The position numbers and the translations under genes are program-made. Under the pieces are notes generated by a model. That model did no database searches. It saw nothing but the letters and a program-made list of their open reading frames with translations, and was not told where the DNA came from. Below are positions 32,536 to 42,900 of a DNA stretch of 64,000 nucleotides, in pieces. The stretch's first letter is position 1. Every line of letters starts with the position of its first letter. Origin of the DNA: Pedobacter ureilyticus (GTDB lineage: Bacteria; Bacteroidota; Bacteroidia; Sphingobacteriales; Sphingobacteriaceae); NCBI RefSeq assembly GCF_005925345.1, contig NZ_SSHJ01000004.1, positions 186,001 through 250,000 on the forward strand. The letters run 5' to 3'.

Positions 32536-35433
32536 ATGCCTAAAGACACTTCCATCAATTCAGTATTGATCATCGGATCTGGACCTATTATTATTGGACA
32601 AGCCTGCGAATTTGACTACTCTGGTTCTCAAGCCGCACTTTCTTTAAAAGAAGAAGGAGTTAAGGTTTCGATCATCAACTCCAATCCGGCTACCATTATG
32701 ACCGACAAGGTTATTGGTGACCACGTTTATTTAAAACCTCTAACACTCGAATCGATTGAGGAGATTTTAATTGAACACAAAAACAACCCCAACTTACCTA
32801 CTATTGATGCGGTTTTACCTACCATGGGTGGACAAACGGCGCTTAACCTTTGCGTTGATGCAGATGAAAGAGGTTTGTGGAAAAAACATGATGTTAGAAT
32901 TATCGGAGTAGACGTTGCCGCCATCGACAAAACTGAAAACAGAGAATCTTTCCGCCAGCTAATGGTGGATATAGGTGTTGGTGTAGCTACTTCAAAAATT
33001 GCCAACTCATTCTTAGAAGGTAAAGAAGCAGCACAAGAAATTGGCTTCCCATTGGTAATTCGCCCTTCTTATACATTAGGTGGTTACGGCGGTGGCTTTG
33101 TACACAAAAAAGAAGATTTTGATGCAGCACTTAAACGCGGTTTAGAAGCTTCGCCAACCCACGAGGTTTTGGTAGAGCAAGCAGTTTTAGGCTGGAAAGA
33201 ATATGAATTAGAGCTATTGAGAGATAGCAACGATAACGTGATCATCATCTGTTCTATCGAGAACTTTGATCCAATGGGTATCCACACCGGAGACTCGATT
33301 ACCGTTGCACCTGCAATGACATTATCTGACCGTTGCTACCAAGAAATGCGTAATCAGGCCATCAAAATGATGCGTGCCATTGGTAATTTCGCAGGTGGTT
33401 GTAACGTACAGTTCTCGGTAAACCCTGATAATGATGAGATTATCGCTATCGAGATCAACCCTCGTGTATCTCGTTCATCGGCCTTGGCAAGTAAAGCAAC
33501 TGGTTACCCAATTGCTAAAATTGCGGCAAAATTGGCTATCGGTTACAACTTAGACGAGATTGAAAATCAGATTACCAAAACTACTTCGGCTTACTTTGAG
33601 CCAACTTTAGATTACGTAATTGTAAAAATACCTCGCTTTAACTTCGATAAATTTAAAGGCGCTAACATGGAGCTTGGTTTACAGATGAAAGCTGTAGGCG
33701 AGGTTATGGCCATTGGACGTAACTTTATCGAGGCTTTGCAAAAAGCCTGTCAGAGTTTAGAGATTGGTCGTGCTGGTATTGGTGCAGATGGCCGCCAGAA
33801 ACGTGACATTGAAGAGATTATGCATGGCTTACAGCACCCAAGCTGGAACCGTCTGTTCTTGATTAAAGATGCGATGAGTATGGGTGTGCCACTAGAATCT
33901 ATCCGCAAGGTTACTAAGATCGACAAGTGGTTCTTAAATCAAATTCAAGACTTAGTAGCTTTAGAAACAGAACTAAAACGCTACTCGTTAACTAATATTC
34001 CTAGAGATTTCTTCTTCAACCTGAAGCAAAAAGGTTTCTCTGACGTACAAATTGCTTACGTGTTGGGCAATGTAACCGAAGATGATGTTTACAATCGCCG
34101 CAAGGAATTGAACATCAGAAGAGCATATAAAATGGTAGACACTTGTGCTGCCGAATTTGCAGCCCAAACGCCTTACTTCTACTCTACTTTTGAAGAATCA
34201 CCACAACAAATTTCTTTGGTAAGTGGCGAGGTTTTATCTGATGGAGATGAGCTTGGCACTAACGAATCTGTAGTTTCTGATAGAAAGAAAGTAATTGTAC
34301 TGGGCTCGGGTCCTAACCGTATTGGTCAAGGTATCGAGTTCGATTACTCTTGCGTACACGGTTTATTAGCCGCTAAAGAAAATGGCTTTGAAGCCATCAT
34401 GATTAACTGTAACCCAGAAACGGTAAGTACAGATTTTAACATGGCCGATAAATTATATTTCGAGCCAGTTTTTTGGGAGCACGTACGTGAAATCATTGAT
34501 CTAGAAAACCCAATTGGTGTAATTGTACAGTTAGGCGGTCAAACAGCCTTAAAAATGGCTGAAAAGCTGCACGAAAACAACATCCGCATTATCGGTACTT
34601 CTTACGAGGATATGGATAAAGCAGAAGATCGTGGTAGTTTCTCAGATCTATTGAAAGACTTGGATATCCCTTATCCAAAATATGGTGTAGCAGAAAATGC
34701 TGAGGAGGCTATCAAAGTAGCTAACGAAGTAGGTTACCCAGTATTAGTTCGCCCTAGTTATGTATTAGGCGGACAAGGCATGAGCATTGTAATTAACGAC
34801 GAAGACCTAGAAACCGCTGTAGTTAAATTATTAGGCGACCTTCCGGGTAACCGTGTATTAATTGACCATTTCTTAGATAGAGCAGAAGAAACAGAGTCTG
34901 ACTCAATTTGCGATGGAACTGACGTACACATTGTTGGTTTAATGGAGCACATTGAGCCTGCAGGTATCCACTCTGGAGATTCAAGTGCGGTTTTACCTCC
35001 ATTCAGTTTATCTGACAAGGTAATTGCCGACATGGAAAATTACTCGAAGAAAATTGCAAAAGCACTTAACGTAATCGGTTTGTTGAACATCCAGTTTGCG
35101 GTTAAAGACGAAAAAGTATATGTAATTGAGGCTAACCCACGTGCTTCGCGTACCGTGCCATTTATCGCTAAAGCTTACGATGTACCTTACATTAACATTG
35201 CGGCAAGGGTAATGTTAGGGGTAAATAAATTGAAAGATTTTAACATCGAGCGTAAGCTTAAAGGGTTTGCAATTAAAGAGCCTGTTTTCTCTCATAATAA
35301 GTTCCCAGAGATCACTAAAGAATTAGGCCCAGAAATGAAATCTACAGGCGAAGCCATCCGTTTCATCAAAGATTTGGAAGACCCTTACTTCTTGAAATTA
35401 GTGAAAGATAAATCAATGTATTTGTCTAAATAG
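32536..35433 (+). CDS. carB: Carbamoyl-phosphate synthase large subunit without the MGS-like C-terminal domain
   Basis: 965 residues. It makes carbamoyl phosphate from glutamine-derived ammonia, bicarbonate and two ATP, for pyrimidines and arginine. Both ATP-grasp synthetase halves are present: the first starts V-L-I-I-G-S-G-P-I-I-I-G-Q-A-C-E-F-D-Y, the second K-V-I-V-L-G-S-G-P-N-R-I-G-Q-G-I-E-F-D-Y (from about 589). E-I-N-P-R-V-S-R-S-S-A-L-A-S-K-A-T-G-Y-P is intact. The protein stops after G-P-E-M-K-S-T-G-E-A-I-R; the roughly 130-residue regulatory domain that in E. coli binds UMP, IMP and ornithine is absent. I believe this is usual in Bacteroidota. No frameshift remnant was seen after the stop. 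carA is not in the window. Confidence 0.96.
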   Translation: MPKDTSINSVLIIGSGPIIIGQACEFDYSGSQAALSLKEEGVKVSIINSNPATIMTDKVIGDHVYLKPLTLESIEEILIEHKNNPNLPTIDAVLPTMGGQTALNLCVDADERGLWKKHDVRIIGVDVAAIDKTENRESFRQLMVDIGVGVATSKIANSFLEGKEAAQEIGFPLVIRPSYTLGGYGGGFVHKKEDFDAALKRGLEASPTHEVLVEQAVLGWKEYELELLRDSNDNVIIICSIENFDPMGIHTGDSITVAPAMTLSDRCYQEMRNQAIKMMRAIGNFAGGCNVQFSVNPDNDEIIAIEINPRVSRSSALASKATGYPIAKIAAKLAIGYNLDEIENQITKTTSAYFEPTLDYVIVKIPRFNFDKFKGANMELGLQMKAVGEVMAIGRNFIEALQKACQSLEIGRAGIGADGRQKRDIEEIMHGLQHPSWNRLFLIKDAMSMGVPLESIRKVTKIDKWFLNQIQDLVALETELKRYSLTNIPRDFFFNLKQKGFSDVQIAYVLGNVTEDDVYNRRKELNIRRAYKMVDTCAAEFAAQTPYFYSTFEESPQQISLVSGEVLSDGDELGTNESVVSDRKKVIVLGSGPNRIGQGIEFDYSCVHGLLAAKENGFEAIMINCNPETVSTDFNMADKLYFEPVFWEHVREIIDLENPIGVIVQLGGQTALKMAEKLHENNIRIIGTSYEDMDKAEDRGSFSDLLKDLDIPYPKYGVAENAEEAIKVANEVGYPVLVRPSYVLGGQGMSIVINDEDLETAVVKLLGDLPGNRVLIDHFLDRAEETESDSICDGTDVHIVGLMEHIEPAGIHSGDSSAVLPPFSLSDKVIADMENYSKKIAKALNVIGLLNIQFAVKDEKVYVIEANPRASRTVPFIAKAYDVPYINIAARVMLGVNKLKDFNIERKLKGFAIKEPVFSHNKFPEITKELGPEMKSTGEAIRFIKDLEDPYFLKLVKDKSMYLSK

Positions 35434-35464
35434 AACAAGGATAGAAGAGCAAAGAATAAAGTTC

Positions 35465-35500
35465 AAGTCCCTTAGCGTTAGGTTAAGGGACTTTTTATTT
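35465..35500 (+). terminator. Terminator of carB
   Basis: A 10-bp stem AAGTCCCTTA (35465-35474) / TAAGGGACTT (35484-35493) is followed by TTTATTTTTTT. Confidence 0.88.
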
Positions 35501-35684
35501 TTTTGAAGAGCAAATGCAGTAGCACTATTTATTGGTAGTCCTGCCTTACGCTTTACTTGCCATTATATGGCTGCGTGTTCGCTCCAATCAGGTCTATTTA
35601 ATGAAAAACTATGCTAGAACTTTGTCAATCTTACCTGCAAATCGCCTATTAAGATTGACAGAGTTAACAGCTAAAAGCAACCCA

Positions 35685-36629
35685 CTACTCCTTCGTCCAA
35701 ATCCTAGTGTTCAAATCTAATTCTTCTACCACATGGCGCATTAAACGCAGCATATTCAAATCCTTTTCTAAAACATCTGCATTTAGCAAAGATTTGAAAA
35801 TTGGCGCTTCGAAATAGTTGTGATTTAACGGAAAGGCAATATATACGTTAGACCAAATGAACGATACCGAAATAGTAGAGTTGGCATATTGGTTTAGCTC
35901 CAATAGCTTCTCCATTAACGACGGTGTTAAAATGTAACGAGCCTCAACTTGGTCGCCACTTTCGGTAATAAACATCTTATCGAAATCTACATTTTCGAGT
36001 TCTACAATGTTCTTGTTGCCAAATACATTTTGAGAAAACCATTTACCGAATGCGCCTCCGAAACCTTTAGGCTTTACTACCGTAATGCTACTAAAATGCT
36101 TATTGAAATCGGCACAAAAAATAATGCCTTTAAAGATATCATGCCAATGCGTTTGCTTCCCGTTTTTGGTACGGGTTTCAGTTTTGTACTCAGCATGCAC
36201 CTCCGCAAAGTGGATTTGTGTTTTATCAATTTTGCCATGAACCAGGTCTTCCGTTTTATAGCGGTCGGGCGTTTGCGAGAATAAGCGACTGTCCATAAAA
36301 TCTCGCTCACTTATCCCAGATTGAGGATTGATCTGTAAGTTTTCGCCTAACTCTCTTAATGCAGCGCCAATAACTTTATGTTTAAAATCAAGCTTGTAAG
36401 CACTGGTTTTACTTCCCACCAACGCAAGCATAATGAAACCAGTAATTAGCCCAATAATAACCAATACCACACCTACCTCTACCAAACCAAAAAGAAAACC
36501 ACCAAACAAACATGCTGCACCAATACCCATGCTCCAATAAGCTCTGGTATGTTGTTTGGCAATATGCAGTCGTGATGTTTCCAGTTCGTTAAAAACAGAA
36601 ACCATTTCTGGCTGATTGTGCAAATCCAT
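35685..36629 (-). CDS. DUF3137 membrane protein
   Basis: 314 residues. Two adjacent membrane helices at about 30-70 (G-A-A-C-L-F-G-G-F-L-F-G-L-V-E-V-G) are preceded by a helical N-terminal arm and followed by a soluble domain. It has the DUF3137 look: F-K-G-I-I-F-C-A-D-F-N-K-H-F, Y-I-L-T-P-S-L-M-E-K-L-L-E-L and V-Y-I-A-F-P-L-N-H. Its start overlaps the LemA stop by one base (TAATG), so the two are translationally coupled. LemA/DUF3137 pairs are common, but their function is unknown. Confidence 0.9.
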   Translation of the reverse strand: MDLHNQPEMVSVFNELETSRLHIAKQHTRAYWSMGIGAACLFGGFLFGLVEVGVVLVIIGLITGFIMLALVGSKTSAYKLDFKHKVIGAALRELGENLQINPQSGISERDFMDSRLFSQTPDRYKTEDLVHGKIDKTQIHFAEVHAEYKTETRTKNGKQTHWHDIFKGIIFCADFNKHFSSITVVKPKGFGGAFGKWFSQNVFGNKNIVELENVDFDKMFITESGDQVEARYILTPSLMEKLLELNQYANSTISVSFIWSNVYIAFPLNHNYFEAPIFKSLLNADVLEKDLNMLRLMRHVVEELDLNTRIWTKE

Positions 36630-37186
36630 TAGCTATTGAATAATTCTTTTGCGCTAATATTTTTACGTTCTTCGGCTGGGGTTTCTAGCACTGGCATAGT
36701 TTGGTAGCCCAACATACCTGCAAAAATGCTGCTCGGAAACATCATTACCGCATTGTTATAAGTGGTAACTGCCGAATTGTAAGTTCTACGGGCAGCAGCA
36801 ATTTGCTCTTCGCTTTCTGTCCAAGTGCTTTGCAGGTTTAGGAAGTTGGTGTTTGCTTTTAAATCTGGGTAGTTTTCTACGTTAACCATTACTCCTTTTA
36901 CAGCGGTATTCAATTGTTGATCTAGCTGTATTTTTTCGGCGTCGCTTAGGCTTCCCGTATTTCCCTGTGTACGCATTTGCGTAATTTTGGTTAAAGTTTC
37001 GCTCTCATAAGTCATGTACTGCTTAATGGTTTCCACTAAATTAGGGATCAAGTCGTAACGCTTTTTTAGCATCACATCGATAGCAGAGAAGGCGTTGGTT
37101 ACTTGGTTCTTTTTTCCGATAAGAGAGTTGTAAATACCGATACCTATTAGCAATACAACAATGGCGATAATTCCTAAAATAATCAT
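36629..37186 (-). CDS. lemA: LemA family protein
   Basis: 185 residues. The N-terminal membrane helix (1-16) has a short outside segment. The helical LemA domain begins N-S-L-I-G-K-K-N-Q-V-T-N-A-F-S-A-I-D-V-M-L-K-K-R-Y-D-L in pattern; this includes the family signature and L-I-P-N-L-V-E-T-I-K. It also shows Y-P-D-L-K-A-N-T-N-F-L and A-A-R-R-T-Y-N-S-A-V. The role of LemA is unclear; it is a membrane-anchored four-helix protein. First gene of a two-gene operon with DUF3137. Confidence 0.95.
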   Translation of the reverse strand: MIILGIIAIVVLLIGIGIYNSLIGKKNQVTNAFSAIDVMLKKRYDLIPNLVETIKQYMTYESETLTKITQMRTQGNTGSLSDAEKIQLDQQLNTAVKGVMVNVENYPDLKANTNFLNLQSTWTESEEQIAAARRTYNSAVTTYNNAVMMFPSSIFAGMLGYQTMPVLETPAEERKNISAKELFNS

Positions 37187-37382
37187 AGTTAAGTTTGTTT
37201 TTTAACTCTAATATACGAGATTGGTGGGATTTTTAGGACGTTGAACGCAGAAACTTAAAATAACCATAAATTGACAGTTTATCCCGATACTTCGGGAAAG
37301 AACACAAAGTTGAATTGTAAGCACTACATCCGTTCTTGTTGGCGTGCCCGACAAAGAGTAGCAACAGAGTTACTAAATCGTA

Positions 37383-37806
37383 AACTATTAAAATCCTTTG
37401 CGAGACTTTGCGAAAACTTATAAAATCTTCGCGGTAAAATTAACCGCAAAGAAATAAAGAGTTACGCTAAGAACGCAAAGTTGAATTGTAAGCATTTTGC
37501 CGGCGTCCCCTCCAAAAAGGCAAGTGGATTTCCTCAATTATAAAAACTATTTAAAATCCTTTGCGAAACTTTGCGAATACTTATCAAATCTTCGCGGTAA
37601 AATTAACCGCAAAGAAATAAGGATTTACGCTAAGAACGCAAAGTTGAATTGTAAGCATTTTGCCGGCGTCCCCTCCAAAAAGGCAAGTGGATTTCCTCAA
37701 TTATAAAAACTATTTAAAATGCTTTGCGAAACTTTGCGAATGCTTATCAAATCTTCGCGGTAAAATTAACCGCAAAGAAATAAAGAGTTACGCTAAGAAC
37801 GCAAAG
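37383..37806. repeat. Tandem repeat, period 163 bp, about 2.6 copies
   Basis: The segment AAATCCTTTGCG starts at 37391 and recurs at 37554 and (one change) 37717. CTTCGCGGTAAAATTAACCG starts at 37427, 37590 and 37753. Both give period 163. The third unit breaks off after AACGCAAAG at 37806. A degenerate partial unit AACACAAAGTTGAATTGTAAG lies upstream at 37301-37321. The units are almost identical, so the duplication is recent. Each has a small hairpin GCGGT/ACCGC. Confidence 0.92.
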
Positions 37807-37921
37807 ACTTTATCTCCAAATTGTCAGTCCTAAATATGCGATATGAAGGGCAAAACTGCCGCAGTTTATAGCACAATAGGTTGTTAATTAAATCCGATAG
37901 CAACGAAAATACTTTTTGATG

Positions 37922-37998
37922 CGTCATTTCGAACGCAGTGAGAAATCTGTTAGTTAATAATTCTATTTTACAGATTTCTCCCGAAGGTCGAAACGACG
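37922..37998. repeat. REP-like palindrome near prfC
   Basis: The arms CGTCATTTCGA (37922-37932) and TCGAAACGACG (37988-37998) match with one difference, with inner GAGAAATCTG / CAGATTTCTC arms. It belongs to the same family as 6084-6165. Confidence 0.75.
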
Positions 37999-38129
37999 AC
38001 AACAGAAGACAAAAAAGATTGAAGTGTATAGCGGGGCTTTCGGAACCGAAGAACCACTACAACTGCTTTTCTAAATATAATCAAATATGCTATACCCAAT
38101 GATTAATTCTAAAATCGTAAATCTATTCG

Positions 38130-38137
38130 TATCTTTG
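38130..38137 (+). promoter_or_regulatory. Bacteroidota -7 box upstream of prfC
   Basis: TATCTTTG followed by C, exact TAnnTTTG match, 93 bp before prfC. Transcription would begin near 38144. Confidence 0.55.
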
Positions 38138-38141
38138 CGGC

Positions 38142-38186
38142 ATGAAACATCAATCAGCTATTTTATTCGTTTTAAGGTTTTTATAA
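38142..38186 (+). other. Possible 14-codon leader frame before prfC
   Basis: ATG to TAA encoding M-K-H-Q-S-A-I-L-F-V-L-R-F-L. It overlaps the expected transcription start and may be accidental. It ends 43 bp before prfC. Confidence 0.2.
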
Positions 38187-38229
38187 CCTGAGCTGAAAAT
38201 ACTTCCGTTTCAACAATTCCAAAACTTAT

Positions 38230-39810
38230 ATGCTACACCCAGAGATAGAAAAAAGAAAAACCTTTGCCATTATTAGCCACCCCGATGCAGGAAAAACTAC
38301 CCTTACCGAAAAGTTTTTGCTTTTTGGTGGTGCAATTAACACCGCTGGTGCTGTAAAACGTAACAAAGCTAACCAAAGTAATACTTCCGATTTTATGGAA
38401 ATTGAACGCCAACGTGGGATCTCGGTAGCTACATCGGTAATGGGTTTCGAATATAATGGCAAACGCATCAATATTTTGGATACCCCTGGTCACAAAGATT
38501 TTGCGGAAGATACTTACCGCACACTATCGGCGGTGGATAGTGTGGTTCTAGTGGTTGACTGCGTAAAGGGTGTAGAGGAACAGACCGAGAAACTGATGTC
38601 GGTTTGTAGGATGCGTAATACGCCTGTAATTATCTTCATCAATAAAATGGACCGCGAGGGTAAAGAGCCTTTCGATTTATTAGACGAAATTGAGCAGAAA
38701 CTGAACATAAGTTTATGTCCGCAGAGTTGGCCAATTGGCCAAGGACATACTTTTAAGGGAGTATACAGCATTTATCACAACCAATTAAATCTCTTCCATT
38801 CAGATAAAACCAAAGTAACTGACTCTGTAGTAAAGGTAAACGACCTTAATGATGATGCCTTGCTAGATTATTTGCAAGAAAAAGAAGTTGGCACATTAAA
38901 AGACGAAACCGAATTGGTAAACGGTGTTTATGGCGATTTAGATATTTCGATGTACAAAGAAGGTTTGTTGGCCCCAGTGTTTTTTGGCTCGGCCATTAAC
39001 AACTTTGGCATTAAAGAACTACTGGATACTTTCATTGAAATTGCACCTAGTCCGCGACACCGCGAGGCAGAGGAGCGAGATGTGATGGTGGATGATAAGA
39101 ATTTTAGTGGCTTTGTGTTTAAAATCCACGCTAACTTAGATCCAAAACACCGTGATAGGATAGCTTTTTTACGGATCTGCTCGGGCAAATTTGAGCGTAA
39201 TAAATTTTACTACCATACCCGTCAGGATAAGAAAATGAAGTTTGCCAACCCTATGGATTTCATGGCCAACGAAAAAAGTTTGGTAGAAGAAGCTTGGCCT
39301 GGAGACGTTGTTGGTCTTTACGATAGTGGTAACTTTAAAATTGGAGATACGCTAACAGAAGGCGAAAAACTACATTTCAAAGGTATTCCTAGTTTCTCGC
39401 CAGCTATTTTTAAAGAGGTAGAGAACATGGACCCGATGCGAACCAAACAGTTGGAAAAAGGTATCGAGCAATTGACTGACGAAGGTGTAGCCCAACTTTT
39501 TGTAATGCAACCCGGTAACCGTAAAGTAGTTGGTGCCGTAGGCGAATTACAGTTCGAAGTAATCAATTTTCGTTTAGAGCATGAGTACGGGGCAAAATGC
39601 CGTTTCCGTACCCTAACCTACAGCCGCTCGCGTTGGGTAACCAGCGATGACAAGAAGAAACTGGAGGAGTTTGTAAAACGCAAGCAACAACATATTGGCA
39701 CCGATAAAGAAGGTAATCCGGTGTATTTATCAGACAATGATTTTATGATTGAAATGACCAAACGTGATTATCCGGATATTGAGTTTCATACTACGAGCGA
39801 GTTTAAATAG
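38230..39810 (+). CDS. prfC: Peptide chain release factor 3
   Basis: 526 residues, the normal length. This GTPase recycles RF1/RF2 from the ribosome after termination. G1 is S-H-P-D-A-G-K-T-T (16-24), G2 region R-G-I-S-V, G3 D-T-P-G-H-K-D-F and G4 I-N-K-M-D. The RF3-specific C-terminus is present ([24 protein letters not shown]). It is monocistronic and followed by a terminator. It differs from EF-G in lacking domain IV. Confidence 0.97.
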   Translation: MLHPEIEKRKTFAIISHPDAGKTTLTEKFLLFGGAINTAGAVKRNKANQSNTSDFMEIERQRGISVATSVMGFEYNGKRINILDTPGHKDFAEDTYRTLSAVDSVVLVVDCVKGVEEQTEKLMSVCRMRNTPVIIFINKMDREGKEPFDLLDEIEQKLNISLCPQSWPIGQGHTFKGVYSIYHNQLNLFHSDKTKVTDSVVKVNDLNDDALLDYLQEKEVGTLKDETELVNGVYGDLDISMYKEGLLAPVFFGSAINNFGIKELLDTFIEIAPSPRHREAEERDVMVDDKNFSGFVFKIHANLDPKHRDRIAFLRICSGKFERNKFYYHTRQDKKMKFANPMDFMANEKSLVEEAWPGDVVGLYDSGNFKIGDTLTEGEKLHFKGIPSFSPAIFKEVENMDPMRTKQLEKGIEQLTDEGVAQLFVMQPGNRKVVGAVGELQFEVINFRLEHEYGAKCRFRTLTYSRSRWVTSDDKKKLEEFVKRKQQHIGTDKEGNPVYLSDNDFMIEMTKRDYPDIEFHTTSEFK

Positions 39811-39830
39811 CCCTTTTAAACCATAAGATT

Positions 39831-39868
39831 TTTTAGCAGCGCAGATATTTTGTGCTGCTATTTTTTTG
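39831..39868 (+). terminator. Terminator of prfC
   Basis: TAGCAGC (39834-39840) pairs with GCTGCTA (39854-39860); the stem extends to 10 bp with one G-U pair. A run of seven T follows. Confidence 0.85.
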
Positions 39869-39908
39869 TAATGTTAAAATTGCGAGGCTAGCGATAATCT
39901 CGCAATGC

Positions 39909-42900
39909 TTAAAAATATGCTCTTACTTGCATGTTGCCTGTGTGTACAGCGTTTACTGCTGGCGATTTACGCCCTTCGTAACTAATATTAAGTTGTATAC
40001 CGTTACCAATAGTTCTTTGCAAGCCCAAACCCCAAGTATAATTGTTGCCAGTCTGTAAACCCGATAGCATTTCGTAACCAATAGTGCTGTTACTTTCGCC
40101 AGTAAATTTATTGTTGATGTAGCTAACTTTACCCGTTAATACGCCCTTTTTTAATACGTTGTAACGAGTTTCGGTGGTAAAGGTTACATTTTGGTTCTTT
40201 TCGCCGCCAAAGGTGGCTGCGTTTTTCTGATTGCCATACACACCTGCAAAAGTTACCCTCAAATCTGCATTGAATTGGTAATTTAACTCTGGCAATACAT
40301 CCAAGTAGCTAATCTGGTAATTGCGTTGTGCAAAAAGCTCGGAGGTGTAATTCTTACGTCCTTGGTTTAAAGTAAGGTTAAGGTTGGTACTTTTTATTGG
40401 AGCTGTCCTAATGCGCAGCCCTCGTTCGTTACGTTTTCTACTATCAAAACCGTTACTCAAAAAGCTTTTACCACCATCGGCCAAATAATTAAAATCTATC
40501 CCAAACTTTGGATTATTACGGTTAAAGAAAAGCGTATTACGCAGAAAAGAAGCTAAAGAAATCAAATTTGCGGCATCTATGCCGGTATGAAAAGGGTTAT
40601 AAACTTCTAGCCCATTACTTGCTAAAATTTTTCTATCTATTTTATAAGAAAGTTGATTGGTAAACCTACCTACAAACTTCTGCAAACCTTTGTTTCCTTT
40701 TAAAATGGCACTTGGAGTAATACGGATACTCTGATTAACACCTGTAAAATTGGTACGCACATACTCGGTGCCTGCAGTAAAAATACGGATGTACTTTGCT
40801 TGGTCTGGAAACCGCGATATTTCAAACTCATTCAATTCTTTAATGCCATTACCGTTATAATCGTTCCAGGCATAAATTCCCTGGCCGGGCAACACTTCCA
40901 AATAAGTGATTTCACGGCGAGGCTCTTGCCCATTTCCAACCTCATAATAAACAGAAGTATTGAGGAAACCTTTCATCGCATTAAGGTTATAATCTAATCT
41001 GCCCACCAAGCTTTCGTCACTATTTACCGAAGCAAATCCGTTCTCATATTCCGTTTTGCGGTAACCAGCTGTTAAACTCAACCTAGAGTTTACATTTTTG
41101 CTTAAATCTACGCCCACATTTACACTTTGCGAATGCGAACTGTTCAACAATTGCGTTCCTCTAGGCAATTGATCTTGCCTAAAGCTGTAATCAATTTTAT
41201 AACGGTTACTCTCTGAGGCTTTGCTTTGCAGATAAAACTTATAAATATGGTACGAGAGGCTATTTCCAGTAAGCAGATCTGTTTGCTTATCTGTAGTAAG
41301 GTTATGCTGCTGCTCAAAAACAAACCCAGCCAAGAAATTGAAAATCTCTCTATTGGCATCTAAATAGTGTTTAAAGAAAGTTCCGTTATTAGCGGTAGCA
41401 TCAGAATTTAGCAAACTACCATCGTACTTTAAGCCATATTTCCCTGCCTTAAATAAGCTTTTCACTCTGTGTAAATAACCTTGATATTGGCCCTCTCTTA
41501 TAAATGTATTTAAGGTATAGCCGATATTTTGTTGATCGCTTTTAAACAACTGTAGCCCGGCAGTAAATAAATGCTCGGTTGCTGCTGTAGTTACTGCATC
41601 TAAGTTAAAATCTCGGTTAAACTCTACAGTGCGGTAACGTTCTATAGGCTTAAATGTTTTGCTTACATATTCGTAATTGGCAGATGTGTTGAGCTTTAAG
41701 CCCTTATCATTCAATACAAACGGATGTAGCGCATCTAGCCTTAAGCCATAGCCAGATATATTGGCTACGCTTTTATCTGCGAACAGGTTAAGGTTATTGT
41801 TACTGACGGCAAATTCGCTACTAAAAAGTGTTTGTTTTCGAGGTTTAAAATCTGCGGCTAATGTAATTAACTGCTGCTGTTTTGGTGTAACGAGTAACGT
41901 AATAGGCTCATAACTTCCCTGCATTACACCTGCAACAGGTGCTACAAATTCGTAAACTTTTCCGTTTGCTGCCGATTGGCTATTGATACGATAATTTCCC
42001 CGGCCTTCGCCTAAATAAGAAAAGCCAACACGAAATTTGGCCAAGGTCGGGTCGGTGCTGTACCGATAGTAATCTATACCACCTGGCGATGTTAACTTTT
42101 CGTACAAAATTTCATTTTCGCTAAATTCTACTTCTGTTACATTGGGATAATAAGCCTGCGAAATATCTCTTCCCAAGGTAGACATGAATTGCTTTTGATC
42201 ATCATTTAGGGTTTGCAAAAAGGGTTGGTTTCGGTTGTCCTTTTCGTTGTAATAGTTTAGCCTAAAGGCCAGTTTCTCGGTCTCTATTCGTTGGTTTAAA
42301 TAAGTAAGCGACCGAGAGTAGTTCTTATCAGAATACTCAAACTCTACCGATATTCTACTGTTAAGGTTAATAATTTGCTTAGCAGTAAAAGTAATTTCCG
42401 CAGTATTATAATCGATGATGTAGTCGTTATCTTGCCCACGCACCAAAGCAACACCATCAATAAAAACCCGTTCTGTTCCTGCAATTACCACAATATAAGT
42501 TTCGCCATTGTTGCCCGTTAAACGGTAGGGGCCTTGGTTTCCTTCCTCACCAACAATAAGGTTACGGGCCGAGCGACCTTTTGCAACCGCAGCGGCAACT
42601 GTTGTGCTGTAGCTAATTCCCTTCTCTGTTTTAAAATCATGACTAATCATAGCACCTTGCGTACGCTTATAAAAATTCATGAAGTAACTGTTTGGTCGTT
42701 TCAGTTCGTAATCTCCAGCGGTTAATGTGGTGCTGTCTCGCCTTAACTGTACAAAAACCCTGTCAAATTCGTTAAGTTGTTGCGTGTTTCCTTCGGGCTG
42801 TATGGGTAAATTATCATCAGAAATAGCGGCTAAAATCTCGATGTCATTCCCAATTTTTCCAGACATTTGTAACACCATGTTAGAATTTACCGAAAGATTT

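Larger units (their letters stand above)
37187..38229. other. 1-kb intergenic region of repeats
   Basis: It contains a hairpin TCCCGATACTTCGGGA (37282-37297), a 163-bp tandem repeat (37383-37806), a REP-like palindrome (37922-37998) and the prfC promoter with a small leader frame. Open frames inside the repeat look accidental. Confidence 0.7.

Noticed and set aside
32536-35433. CarB considered as broken by a frameshift
   Set aside because: The protein ends at a domain border, is followed by a clear terminator, and no remnant of the last domain is seen in other frames.
35532-35720. A 62-codon plus-strand frame after carB
   Set aside because: It overlaps the end of the DUF3137 gene on the other strand and has no protein-like conservation signal.
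37497-37706. A 69-codon frame in the tandem-repeat region
   Set aside because: It arises from repeated non-coding sequence and has no family-like composition.
37383-37806. Tandem repeats considered as a CRISPR array
   Set aside because: The period is 163 bp with no unique spacers between short repeats, and no cas genes are near.
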